46,111 bases of DNA from NCBI GenBank assembly GCA_900468625.1, contig UBUL01000050.1, positions 1 to 46,111 on the forward strand, written 5' to 3'. Shown here in pieces: positions 25,927 to 34,145 of this stretch. How positions within the stretch are numbered: the first letter of the stretch is position 1; every line of letters begins with the position of its first letter. A program made the position numbers and the translations under genes. The notes under the pieces were generated by a model. The model was not told the origin of the DNA. It made no database searches and saw only the letters and a program-made list of their open reading frames with translations. This DNA comes from Hyphomicrobiales bacterium. Lineage in GTDB: Bacteria; Pseudomonadota; Alphaproteobacteria; Rhizobiales; Rhizobiaceae.

Positions 25927-26697
25927 TCATTCATCGAGCGGCAAAGCTTCCTGAGCCTCTGCACGCGGCTGCCGATCAAATAATCCGAAAAGCAGAAATC
26001 CGAAGAGAAAGCCACCGATATGGGCATCCCAGGCCACCGGTTGCGAACTGTCGCCGGCAAGCGTGATGCCGAAAGCAACGAGCGCATTGCCGGCAATCCA
26101 CATGACGATATAGGCGACGACGGTGCGGCTTCGAAGCGAACCGAGAATGGTCTGGCGCGGATTGAGATGCGCTTGCCGTATCAACGCCCGGCGGCCGTCC
26201 ATTGCCGGGAAGGCAAAGCGGCAAGCCGCCCCCATCAGCGCCGAGACAACGCCTGATGCGCCGATCAGCAGCGTTTGGTCACCCCAATAGAGCGCAGCAT
26301 GCATGAAGGCGGAAGCGGCAGACGAGAAAACCCAGAAAATGACATAGCGAAGCGCGCCGATGCGCCTCGCCACGGGCGCGGCGAAAACCATCAGCCAGAG
26401 GCTGTTGAAGACGATATGCTCGATCCCGCCATGCAGCAGCGAATAGGTGAGCGGCGTCCAAAGCCATTCCAGCCCCTGCTGCGACAGAGGAAAGGCATAG
26501 CGCGCCGGGATGAAGCTGAAGGAGAAATAGAACCAGCTCAGCGTATCGTCCGACCACCACGGCAGGTTCATGACCGCGAAAATGACGATCAGAACCGCGA
26601 GGCTGGCCAGAATGACAGGAGGCAGATTGAATGCCGTTGCACCCTGCTGCGGCCGCGGATATTCCGGCTCTTGGCGCGGCGGCTGTTCATCATCCAT
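25927..26697 (-). CDS. rhomboid family intramembrane serine protease
   Basis: A 256-residue inner-membrane protease with about six hydrophobic segments. The catalytic Ser lies in LIGASGVVSALMG (Ser148), and the catalytic His in DAHIGGFLFGFLL (His226). The conserved SLLHGGIEHIVFNSLWL (about 86-102), with the oxyanion-stabilising His and Asn, precedes them. The dyad is intact, so activity is expected. The 298-bp leader contains an intrinsic terminator at 26749-26780 facing the gene, which could attenuate transcription. The substrate is unknown. Confidence 0.93.
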   Translation of the reverse strand: MDDEQPPRQEPEYPRPQQGATAFNLPPVILASLAVLIVIFAVMNLPWWSDDTLSWFYFSFSFIPARYAFPLSQQGLEWLWTPLTYSLLHGGIEHIVFNSLWLMVFAAPVARRIGALRYVIFWVFSSAASAFMHAALYWGDQTLLIGASGVVSALMGAACRFAFPAMDGRRALIRQAHLNPRQTILGSLRSRTVVAYIVMWIAGNALVAFGITLAGDSSQPVAWDAHIGGFLFGFLLFGLFDRQPRAEAQEALPLDE

Positions 26698-26748
26698 GTC
26701 TTGCTCAGCTTTCGATAGAAGTTAGCGACACATAGCGCAGCGAAAATC

Positions 26749-26780
26749 AAAAAAAAAGCCGCCCGGCAAAGACGGGCGGC
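26749..26780 (-). terminator. intrinsic terminator in the rhomboid gene leader
   Basis: 8-bp GC-rich arms (GCCGCCCG/CGGGCGGC, 26758-26780) followed on the minus strand by nine T (26749-26757). It lies only 52 bp upstream of the rhomboid ATG and in the same direction, with no annotated gene ending before it. It could attenuate rhomboid expression or end a short minus-strand RNA. Confidence 0.75.
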
Positions 26781-26995
26781 GTATCGGGTGTTCTTCTCCG
26801 GATTTGGCCTCAAAGGCCCTGTCCGGCACCCGGAAATTCGTGCTGCAGGTCACTTCGTGAAGTGATGTACGATTTCTTTCATCCGCTGCCGCCAAAGGCA
26901 ACGACAACCCTTTATTAACCCTAACGAACCGGTTCTGGCATGGATTTCGCAACGTCCAAAGTGGAGGCAATGAATGCCTTTGCAATTGAACTGAA

Positions 26996-27676
26996 ATGGG
27001 ACACGGACGCATCATGCGCCAGAAGACGAGCACAGAGATATTTACCTATTGGGAGCATATACGCGGCAACGCGGACGCCCCCTTGCGCAATTTGATACAG
27101 CCATCCGCGGTGAGCCATATCCTTCCGGAGCTGTTCATCCTGGAAAACACCGCGGACAACAATCCGCGATTCCGGCTGGCCGGCACCGCGATCTGCAATC
27201 TCATGGGACGTGAAATCCGCGGCGAGAATTTCGCAGCGCTCTGGGCCGGCAGCCAGCAGGACGATCCGGTGCATATTGCCGCCGGCGTGATGAAGCATGT
27301 CGTTCCGGCTTCGATCAATGCCACTGGCTATTGCATCAGCGGACGCAGCATGGCTTTTGAGCTGATGTTGCTGCCGGTTCGCACATCCAGCGATACTTGC
27401 GATAGATTGCTTGGCTGTCTGACTCCCTCCGCGCATCCGTCGTCGCTAGGCAACGAGCGTCTGGAATTCTTGGCGCTCGACCGCAGCCGCCTGCTCTACG
27501 AACGCCCTGCCCGGCTTGTCGATGTGCCGCCGCACCCCGATCCGATCGATCTTCTGCCGCTTCGGGCAGGCTCCAACCTGGGTGAATGGATACGTCACAA
27601 GTTGATTCAGGCCAAGAATGGGCGCGATCGTGCCGGGATTGATCCAGCACGGGACAGAATCGGCGACCATTCCTGA
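26996..27676 (+). CDS. PAS_5 family protein
   Basis: A 226-residue protein of the alphaproteobacterial PAS_5 family (PF07310). The family start EIFTYWEHIRGNADAP, then the PAS core SHILPELFILENT and FRLAGTAICNLMGREIRGENF are recognisable. No output domain is attached. ATG 26996 is used here; a second ATG at 27014 (MRQKTSTEIF) lies closer to the conserved start and is as likely. It precedes the PilZ protein on the same strand with 84 bp between. Ligand and partner are unknown; a sensory or regulatory role is inferred from the PAS fold. Confidence 0.82.
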   Translation: MGHGRIMRQKTSTEIFTYWEHIRGNADAPLRNLIQPSAVSHILPELFILENTADNNPRFRLAGTAICNLMGREIRGENFAALWAGSQQDDPVHIAAGVMKHVVPASINATGYCISGRSMAFELMLLPVRTSSDTCDRLLGCLTPSAHPSSLGNERLEFLALDRSRLLYERPARLVDVPPHPDPIDLLPLRAGSNLGEWIRHKLIQAKNGRDRAGIDPARDRIGDHS

Positions 27677-27760
27677 ATTATGCTTCCGGAAAGACAACCT
27701 TACCTTAAGGAGTTGCGGCTAATAGTTGGAAGAGACTGCAATAGGGTTCAAGACGGTTCC

Positions 27761-28390
27761 ATGCACTCATTCCAGCCGGCCCATGCGACGCGGCCCAATC
27801 AGATGGCAAGCAATGCGATCCGCAATGATCAACGGACCTTCCAGCGGGTCCCGATCAACATGCAGGGCCGCCTGATGCTGGCCAGTTATGAGGAATTCGA
27901 GTGTCTGGTGACAGAAATGTCGCCGGGTGATCTTTATGTTACCTGTGCGGGACGTCCGCGCGCCGACGAGCGCGTTATCGCCTATATCGATCATCTCGGC
28001 CGTGTCGAAGGCAACGTCGTTGCAGTCGATGGCCGCGGCTTCAGCATGTCGATCAACGCGACCGAACGAAAGCGCGAAAAGCTCGCGGCGCAATTGACAT
28101 GGCTCGCCAACAAGCATGAGCTTGGCCTGCCTGAAGATCGTCGCCACGACCGTCTGACGCCGCGCAGCATCCGCAGCGAGCTTACGCTTGAGGACGGCTC
28201 GCAATATGTCTGCCGCATCATGGATCTTTCGCTTTCGGGTGCTGCGGTCGATGTCGAAGTGCGCCCCGCGATCGGAACGCCGGTGCGCCTCGGCAACATG
28301 CGCGGCCGCATCGTGCGCCATTTCATGGAAGGCGTGGCGATCGAATTCCTTTCCTTGCAGTCGCGCGAAACCTTGCGCGAATTTCTCTGA
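27761..28390 (+). CDS. tandem PilZ domain protein (candidate c-di-GMP receptor)
   Basis: A 209-residue cytoplasmic protein with two PilZ-like domains (about 24-100 and 115-209). The second has both c-di-GMP-binding motifs: RRHDR (RxxxR) and DLSLSG (DxSxxG). The first has RTFQR but its second motif reads EMSPGD, lacking the D/N and final G, so it probably does not bind. The start at 27761 (MHSFQPAHATRP) follows an ATG; a longer frame starts at 27680. It sits behind a PAS_5 gene. The output is unknown; PilZ proteins in this group often act on motility, exopolysaccharide or cell-cycle processes. Confidence 0.85.
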   Translation: MHSFQPAHATRPNQMASNAIRNDQRTFQRVPINMQGRLMLASYEEFECLVTEMSPGDLYVTCAGRPRADERVIAYIDHLGRVEGNVVAVDGRGFSMSINATERKREKLAAQLTWLANKHELGLPEDRRHDRLTPRSIRSELTLEDGSQYVCRIMDLSLSGAAVDVEVRPAIGTPVRLGNMRGRIVRHFMEGVAIEFLSLQSRETLREFL

Positions 28391-28463
28391 TATCGTCATC
28401 TTCCTGTCACGCGCTGTCGCGAAATAGCGGCGCCTGTCTTTCTCCTCATTGCGTGGCGGCAAG

Positions 28464-29426
28464 ATGCTCTACCCGGATACAACGCCCTTTGCCGAGGGTC
28501 TGCTTGAGGTCGGTGACGGCCAGCGCATTTATTGGATGCAATCAGGCAACCTCGAAGGCCATCCTGTCCTTATCCTGCACGGCGGGCCTGGATCGGGCAG
28601 TTCGGCGGGAACGCGGCGCTATTTCGACCCGCAATACTACCGGATCATCCAGTTCGATCAGCGTGGCTGCGGCGGCAGTCTTCCACATGCGTCGGAGCCT
28701 GCGATCGATCTCACCGCCAACACGACATGGCATACAGTGGAAGATATCGAACGGTTGCGATTGCTGCTTGGCGTGGAATGCTGGATCGTATACGGCAACT
28801 CTTGGGGCTGCACGCTGGCGCTCGCCTATGCCGAAACCTATCCGCAACGGATCGAGAGCTTGCTTCTTGTCGGTGTCACCATGACAAGACAATCGGAAAT
28901 CGAGTGGCTCTATCATGGCCTCGGCCGTTTCTTTCCGGAGGAATGGGCGCGCTTTCGCGCCGCGGTACCAAAGGAGGATCGCAGTGGAGATCTGGTTTCC
29001 GCTTATTATCGCCTCTTGCTCGACCCGAATCCGGCGATCCACGTCAGGGCTGCAACGGATTGGCACGAATGGGAAGCAGCCTCCATCCTAGTCGATCCGC
29101 GCGCAGCGCTGTCGCCACGCTGGTCAGACCCGCGCTATCTGACGGCACGCGCCAGGATCATCACCCATTATTTTCACCATCTGGCCTGGCTTCAGGACCG
29201 ACAGATTCTGCGTGATATCCATCGGCTCGCCACTATTCCATGCACAATGATCCAGGGCCGCATGGATCTTGAGGCGCCGCTCGTTACCGCCTGGGAACTG
29301 TCGCAGGCTTGGCCGGAAGCGGAACTGGTGGTCGTTGCGAACGCAGCCCACTCAACGGCCGTCGCGGAGATGGCTGACGCGATCATCCGCGTAACCGACG
29401 GGCTTCGTCGCGATATCCATCGATAA
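28464..29426 (+). CDS. pip: proline iminopeptidase
   Basis: A 320-residue alpha/beta-hydrolase of peptidase family S33 that removes N-terminal proline. The oxyanion motif ILHGGPGSG, FDQRGCGGS and the nucleophile elbow GNSWG (about Ser111) are present. The probable Asp is in QGRMDLEAP and the His in NAAHS near the C-terminus. I start at ATG 28464 (MLYPDTTPFAEG); an upstream TTG at 28449 would add five residues. No signal peptide, so cytoplasmic. Confidence 0.93.
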   Translation: MLYPDTTPFAEGLLEVGDGQRIYWMQSGNLEGHPVLILHGGPGSGSSAGTRRYFDPQYYRIIQFDQRGCGGSLPHASEPAIDLTANTTWHTVEDIERLRLLLGVECWIVYGNSWGCTLALAYAETYPQRIESLLLVGVTMTRQSEIEWLYHGLGRFFPEEWARFRAAVPKEDRSGDLVSAYYRLLLDPNPAIHVRAATDWHEWEAASILVDPRAALSPRWSDPRYLTARARIITHYFHHLAWLQDRQILRDIHRLATIPCTMIQGRMDLEAPLVTAWELSQAWPEAELVVVANAAHSTAVAEMADAIIRVTDGLRRDIHR

Positions 29427-29816
29427 AAATCAAAATTATTTTTCGAGCCGGCTTTCCCAAAATGACACAGATTCGGGCTCATGCGGCCACTATCGATGCC
29501 GGAAACGGATGCCGGCATGCGCACTTTGTTTCATTGCGGCATGACCTTCGTTCGAATTGGCACCCCGACGTTAAGAACTTCCCTGGCCCGATATCATTGT
29601 AAAGCAGCCGGATACGGTGTTTCCTCTCCCTCCGTCCGATACCGAAATCACTCAAATTTTAATCGAATTCGCCGCAAACTTGAATCAAGTTTTCTGCGTA
29701 TTTTATGAAAATTCGACGCGGATTTGATTCAACTAAGCCTTTAATTTGACTGTGCAATTTTGCGTCGGATAAAATCATGCGTGTCATTCTGATCCCAATA
29801 AAAAAGGGACAGGGAC
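29427..29816. other. 390-bp AT-rich intergenic region with palindrome
   Basis: No coding sequence seen. A 17-bp palindrome, AAACTTGA-A-TCAAGTTT, lies at 29676-29692, and a related half, TTTGATTCAA, at 29723-29732. Both lie within 140 bp of the next gene and could be a regulator site. The last 80 bp are AT-rich, as for a promoter region. Confidence 0.45.
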
Positions 29817-30422
29817 ATGAACTTTCAATTCGTACTTCGCGGCTGCGCTGCTCTGATATTTTCCACTCTCGGCATCTTCGGCCTCGCTCAGGCCGCACCC
29901 GCCAATATGACGATCACCGGCGACGCCGCTCCCCCGATCGGTCACTATGAGTTCTGCAAGGAAAATCCGCGGGAGTGTGCCTATGCCGGCGGCGATGCGG
30001 GTCCGATCATCCTCAACCAGGACAGCTGGAAAACCATCCTGAAGATCAATTATACCGTCAACACGACCATCAAGCCGATGACCGACATGGAGCTCTACGG
30101 CGTGGAGGAAAAGTGGGCGATCCCGACCACCGCGGGCGATTGCGAGGATTTCGCGCTCCTGAAGCGCAAGCAGCTGATCGATGCCGGCTTCTCGCCGTCC
30201 GACCTGCTCATGACGGTGGTGCTGCAGCCGAACGGCGAAGGCCATGCGGTGCTGACCGTTCGCACGGACCGCGGCGACTTCATCCTCGACAACATGCGCA
30301 GCAAGGTAAAGCTCTGGTCGGAAACCGAGTACACCTTCCTCAAGCGACAGTCTGCCGATCATCCGGCCCGCTGGGTCAAGATTCAGGACGGCCGCGCCGT
30401 CGCGGTCGGCAGCTTGAAGTAA
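29817..30422 (+). CDS. transglutaminase-like cysteine peptidase (BTLCP family)
   Basis: A 201-residue exported protein of the bacterial transglutaminase-like cysteine proteinase family (PF06035). A signal peptide (hydrophobic core about 9-24, cleavage near AQA) precedes the mature domain. The catalytic Cys is in TTAGDCEDFALLKRKQL (about 105-121), the His in GEGHAVLTVRTDRGDF and the Asp in ILDNM. In Pseudomonas, LapG of the same broad fold cleaves an adhesin, but no LapD-like partner is visible here. GGGACAGGGAC precedes the ATG. Confidence 0.9.
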   Translation: MNFQFVLRGCAALIFSTLGIFGLAQAAPANMTITGDAAPPIGHYEFCKENPRECAYAGGDAGPIILNQDSWKTILKINYTVNTTIKPMTDMELYGVEEKWAIPTTAGDCEDFALLKRKQLIDAGFSPSDLLMTVVLQPNGEGHAVLTVRTDRGDFILDNMRSKVKLWSETEYTFLKRQSADHPARWVKIQDGRAVAVGSLK

Positions 30423-30437
30423 GCATTCCACATACAT

Positions 30438-30556
30438 GATCGTCGGCGGCCTAGCGCCGATGATCAAAGTCAGAGGCCCGGTCTCGTCCCCTGATTTCTG
30501 TCCAGGCCGGTGCCTCTGAGCCGTTCCCACTGTCCCGGGAACGGCTCTTTCTCGTT
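30438..30556 (+). terminator. cascade of three hairpins ending in an intrinsic terminator
   Basis: Three hairpins follow in tandem: 30438-30467 (12-bp arms, one mismatch), 30473-30517 (AGAGGC...GCCTCT), and 30518-30547 (11-bp arms GAGCCGTTCCC...). The last is followed by TTTCTCGTT. The final one is a good intrinsic terminator for the preceding gene; the first two are unexplained. Confidence 0.7.
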
Positions 30557-30760
30557 GTGCGACCATCAGAAGGGCCAAGGGTCGGAAAAAATCTCCTGAG
30601 ATTTATGTGTGCCGTTAGCATGCGTTGCGATGCATATTTAACCGCCGGTTAACCATCGCGGCGCCAATCATCATTTCCAGCAAGACTCAAAAAAGTCAGG
30701 CGCCGGGCAGCTTTGCCATCGATGATGACGGCTGGGGCGCAAGGAAATGAAGGCAAGAGT

Positions 30761-31531
30761 ATGGCTCCCTCTCTGTCATCCGCTGCAATGATCGAGGAAA
30801 GACCGCTGATATCGAGCGGCTTTGTCTACCGGCTCGCGGCAGGGATTGTCGTTCTGGCCGCCCTTACCGTCGCCATATCCATCGGCGGCCACTGGCTTGG
30901 CGGTAAGATTTCGCTGGCCGGCCACACGACGGATACCAAGCCCATCTCCGTTACGGTCGGCGAAGACACGATGCGTCTGGCCGCAAACACCATCCGCTTC
31001 CCGAGCGAGCGCATGGACGGCGCGGCTGAGCGTGTCGATCTCTATCTGACCTGGCCCCAGATGCAGGGCTACAGCGAGGCCGATCGGATGCGTTTCGACG
31101 ATATCTCGCAATCCTCCTCGCTGATCTTCCTGCAGATCAGCCAGAGCACGATGTCCCGCGACATGTCCGGCCGGCTTGAGCCGATCTATTCGCAATTGAT
31201 GGATGGGGCAGCCCATGCCGGTCCCTTCGGCCTGACGGCGCATCGGCTTCGTGCGGATGCCGGCTATAACGGCGAAGTCCTCCTGACGGCGCAGCGGCCC
31301 GGCGAGCCGGATTACGTGGTGCGCTGCCTCCTTCCTCCTTCGCCGGCAATGGCGACCAGCGGCGATTGTCAAAGGGACGTCAAGGCCGGCAAGGATTTGA
31401 GTGTTCTCTATCGCTTTTCCAGCAATCATCTCGGAGATTGGCGCGCCATGGACGCCGCCGTCCGGAATTTCGTCAAGATGCGCCTTGTAGATAATACCGA
31501 GCTGGCGGTGACGGCTGCGGGCGGCCGCTAA
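30761..31531 (+). CDS. membrane-anchored protein of unknown function
   Basis: A 256-residue protein with a single N-terminal hydrophobic anchor (YRLAAGIVVLAALTVAISIG, about residues 23-42) and a periplasmic domain of about 210 residues. The periplasmic part contains LYLTWPQMQGYSEADR, FLQISQSTMSRDMSGRLEP and a C-terminal YRFSSNHLGDWRAMDAAVR. It contains two Cys (RCLLPP and GDCQRD) that could pair. I do not recognise the family. ATG 30761 is preceded by AGG-rich sequence; a longer in-frame start from 30713 is possible. The D-Ala-D-Ala carboxypeptidase gene follows 117 bp later on the same strand. Confidence 0.7.
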   Translation: MAPSLSSAAMIEERPLISSGFVYRLAAGIVVLAALTVAISIGGHWLGGKISLAGHTTDTKPISVTVGEDTMRLAANTIRFPSERMDGAAERVDLYLTWPQMQGYSEADRMRFDDISQSSSLIFLQISQSTMSRDMSGRLEPIYSQLMDGAAHAGPFGLTAHRLRADAGYNGEVLLTAQRPGEPDYVVRCLLPPSPAMATSGDCQRDVKAGKDLSVLYRFSSNHLGDWRAMDAAVRNFVKMRLVDNTELAVTAAGGR

Positions 31532-31648
31532 AATGACGCGGAAACCTGAAACCAACTGTTCATCATAAACCGATTGGTAACGCTAAACCTCTACATTCGA
31601 ACGGAATGGCCGTTCATGGAGGCGGCGGCCCGATAATCGAGAATGTAA

Positions 31649-33133
31649 ATGCAAGCAGAGAGTAATTTAGTGTCCAGATCCATTCTTTCCGTTTCGTCGT
31701 CTCAAACCGGTAAGATTCTGGCGAGAGCGATCCTTGGTTTTTCGATCGCGGCGGCGGCGGTCACCGTGACCGTTATTGACGCGAATGCCGCCGGCCCGAA
31801 ATATGCCGGCATCGTCATCGATGCCAATACAGGCAATGTTCTCTACAGCGAAAATGCCGATACGCTGCACTATCCCGCCTCGCTGACCAAGATGATGACG
31901 GTCTATCTGACCTTCGAAGCGCTTGAAGCCGGACGCATCACTCTCGATACGCCCGTCGTGTTTTCCAGGAATGCCGCCGCCCAGGCACCCACGAAGCTCG
32001 GTATCGGTGCCGGCCGGTCCGTGACCGTCCGCGAGGCGATCCTCGGCATCGTTACCAAATCCGCCAATGATGCCGCGATGGCGCTTGGCGAAATGCTCGG
32101 CGGTTCGGAAGAGGGCTTTGCCCGCATGATGAACGACAAGGCGCGGGCGCTCGGCATGACACGCACGACTTATCGCAATCCCAACGGCCTGCCGAATACC
32201 GCCCAGATGACGACGGCGCGTGACCAGGCTCGCCTCGGTATCGCCCTGCGTGAGCATTTCCCGCAATATTACGGCTTCTTTTCCGAAGCGAGCTTCAAAC
32301 TCGGCAATCGCGTCATACCGGGCCATAACCATCTGCTCGGTTCGGTGCGCGGTGTCGATGGCATCAAGACGGGCTATACGCGTGCTGCGGGCTACAATCT
32401 CGCAACCTCCGTCAAGATCGACGGACGCTCCATTGTCGGTGTCGTCCTCGGCGGCGCTTCGACACCGGCTCGCGATAACCAGATGCGCAAGCTGATCGCG
32501 ACCTATTTGCCCGTTGCATCGACGAAGCATATTGCAAACAACGTGATCGCTCATGGGCCGGCCACCGCGCCCGATGTCCAGGCTGCAAGCACGCGCATGG
32601 CGGACGTTACCACCGCGAAGGTCAAAAATGACGAGACGGCGGAGATCGCCGATGCTCGTCCGTCCAGCGCTGCAGCCTTCGCGGCAGTCACGCCGCAGTC
32701 CGGCAATCCGCTGCTTGCCGCAAAGCCTGCTCAACATCCCGCTTATGAGGAAGCCGCATCGGCTGCATCTTCTGACGATGCCGATGAGGACGAAGTCGAT
32801 ACCGTAACGACGGCATCTACGACCAAGAGCGATACGAAACTCGTCAAGCTGCAGCGGGCCGAGAAGTCCGAAAAGGCCGCGAAGGCTGAACGCGAGCCGG
32901 CCGGCTGGGTCGTTCAGATCGGCGTTGCCTCCAGCAAGGATGGCGCAACCGACCTGCTCGATACGGCCAAGAACAAGGGCGGCAAAGCCCTGCGCGCGGC
33001 CAAGCCCTATGCAGTTGCCTTCGATGGCGGTTATCGCGCCCGTTTCGGCGGTTTCGAAGATCAGAGCGAGGCGATCAATGCGTGCAAGGCGCTCAAGCGA
33101 GCCGGCGTGAAATGCTGGGCGAGCATGGAATAG
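31649..33133 (+). CDS. D-alanyl-D-alanine carboxypeptidase with SPOR domain
   Basis: A 494-residue low-molecular-weight penicillin-binding protein (peptidase S11) that trims peptidoglycan pentapeptides. An N-terminal segment ending VIDANAAG is the signal peptide. Active-site motifs are SLTK (Ser78-Lys81), SAN (near 136, TKSANDAAM) and KTG (DGIKTGYTRAAG, near 238). A linker rich in Ala, Thr and Asp follows, and the C-terminal about 80 residues (WVVQIGVASSKDGATDLL ... RARFGGFEDQSEA) form a SPOR domain that binds denuded septal glycan. Start ATG 31649 or GTG 31670. The SPOR fusion suggests septum-localised activity. Confidence 0.95.
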   Translation: MQAESNLVSRSILSVSSSQTGKILARAILGFSIAAAAVTVTVIDANAAGPKYAGIVIDANTGNVLYSENADTLHYPASLTKMMTVYLTFEALEAGRITLDTPVVFSRNAAAQAPTKLGIGAGRSVTVREAILGIVTKSANDAAMALGEMLGGSEEGFARMMNDKARALGMTRTTYRNPNGLPNTAQMTTARDQARLGIALREHFPQYYGFFSEASFKLGNRVIPGHNHLLGSVRGVDGIKTGYTRAAGYNLATSVKIDGRSIVGVVLGGASTPARDNQMRKLIATYLPVASTKHIANNVIAHGPATAPDVQAASTRMADVTTAKVKNDETAEIADARPSSAAAFAAVTPQSGNPLLAAKPAQHPAYEEAASAASSDDADEDEVDTVTTASTTKSDTKLVKLQRAEKSEKAAKAEREPAGWVVQIGVASSKDGATDLLDTAKNKGGKALRAAKPYAVAFDGGYRARFGGFEDQSEAINACKALKRAGVKCWASME

Positions 33134-33174
33134 GAATGCGGCCAAGCCATTCGGCGCGGCATGATCCGAGTACC

Positions 33175-33203
33175 GGTCGGGCCTTTCCGAAGGATGCCCG
33201 ACC
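33175..33203 (+). terminator. hairpin after the carboxypeptidase gene
   Basis: Perfect 8-bp arms (GGTCGGGC/GCCCGACC) with a 13-base loop, 42 bp past the stop codon. Only a weak T content follows. Confidence 0.4.
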
Positions 33204-33263
33204 TTCCGGCACCGAATGTCAAACGGGCCGGCCCTGAGTTTGTAACGTGTACGGGGTTTTGAA

Positions 33264-33539
33264 ATGGCAATGAACGAGAACTTTCCCGGTTTCTCGCTCG
33301 ATGGCGGGAGCAAGATGAAACCGAAGGGCTTCGCTCTTCATCCGCTGCATGAAGCGGCAATGCGGCTGGCGGATCTGGGTCTCAGCCGTTCTCGCGCGCG
33401 CCACAAGACGAAAGATCTGATTGGCATACTGCTTTGCCACGGTGCGCGTGCATGGCGTTATTCGCAGCCTGAAGCGAACATTCATCTGCATATTGCGGCC
33501 CCGACCGGCCGTGCGCCGATCATGATGCGGCTGCGTTAG
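33264..33539 (+). CDS. small hypothetical protein
   Basis: A 91-residue frame starting ATG GCA ATG AAC, preceded by GGGG at suitable spacing. It is basic, with LHEAAMRLADLGLSRSRARHKTKDLIGILL as the only helix-like part. No known family is recognised. An opposite-strand frame of similar length exists, so coding status is uncertain. A rhizobial-type repeat starts directly after it. Confidence 0.45.
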   Translation: MAMNENFPGFSLDGGSKMKPKGFALHPLHEAAMRLADLGLSRSRARHKTKDLIGILLCHGARAWRYSQPEANIHLHIAAPTGRAPIMMRLR

Positions 33540-33547
33540 GGCCGCCC

Positions 33548-33639
33548 TGGAAAACCGCTGCGCGGCTTTCTATCTGAGATCGCGTGAAAATAATGGGATG
33601 GAGCGGTTCGATAAGGTCTTGCTCCAAGCAGAACCGCTC
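33548..33639 (+). repeat. diverged copy of the second intergenic repeat, with terminal inverted repeat
   Basis: Matches 23568-23637 over GGAAAA...GCGGCTTTC and AATGGGATGGAGCG. Its end carries GAGCGGTTC (33601-33609) and GAACCGCTC (33631-33639), which form a hairpin between two convergent genes and may also act as a terminator. Confidence 0.5.
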
Positions 33640-33651
33640 TGAGCAGGTGCC

Positions 33652-34086
33652 CTACAGCAGACCGAGTTCGGAAAGTTCCCGCCGCAGGTCGGCGGGCAAT
33701 TCCGCCGCGGCACCCAGGCTGTCGAGATCGCGCGGCACGTCTTCCTGCGGCAGATAGCGCCACCCCTGAAACGGGCGCCGAGGCTGCCCCGTCGTTTCGA
33801 TGACGCTCGGGTCAAGAATGAGCCGGCAGCGCTGAATGCCCTCCGCGTCGGTGAAGGTCTCGATGCCAAGCAATTTCTGCCGTGCCTGCACCTGCCCCTT
33901 GATCACCCAATAGAGCGAGCCGCCGTCCAGCAGTTCTTCCACCCGTTTCGGCACCATGCGCGTCGTATGGGTCGTATGCGGCTCCAGCCCGGCGGCAATG
34001 GCGTTCATCGCCCGCTCGGAAACCCATTCGCGCAGATCCTCGATCGAATCCGCGCCGACGCACAATTTGATGAGATGCAAAGCCAT
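33652..34086 (-). CDS. DUF1489 family protein
   Basis: A 144-residue protein of the DUF1489 family (PF07370), widespread in alphaproteobacteria. Features are the start MALHLIKLCVGADSIEDL, then THTTRMVPKRVEELLDGGS, LYWVIKGQVQARQKLLGI, and the Arg/Pro-rich FQGWRYLPQEDVPRDL. These are the usual conserved blocks. ATG 34086 is chosen because the conserved LHLIKL follows at once; residues from 34122 are not conserved. No membrane segment. Function unknown. It follows sdaA on the same strand with 59 bp between. Confidence 0.88.
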   Translation of the reverse strand: MALHLIKLCVGADSIEDLREWVSERAMNAIAAGLEPHTTHTTRMVPKRVEELLDGGSLYWVIKGQVQARQKLLGIETFTDAEGIQRCRLILDPSVIETTGQPRRPFQGWRYLPQEDVPRDLDSLGAAAELPADLRRELSELGLL

Positions 34087-34145
34087 GGATGCCGTTGAAG
34101 TCCTTTTGGCCGGCAGCGTCAAGCTTTTAGATCAGGTGTCCACAT

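Noticed and set aside
31667..33313. Antisense open frame across the carboxypeptidase gene
   Set aside because: Codon-bias shadow with no recognisable protein motif.
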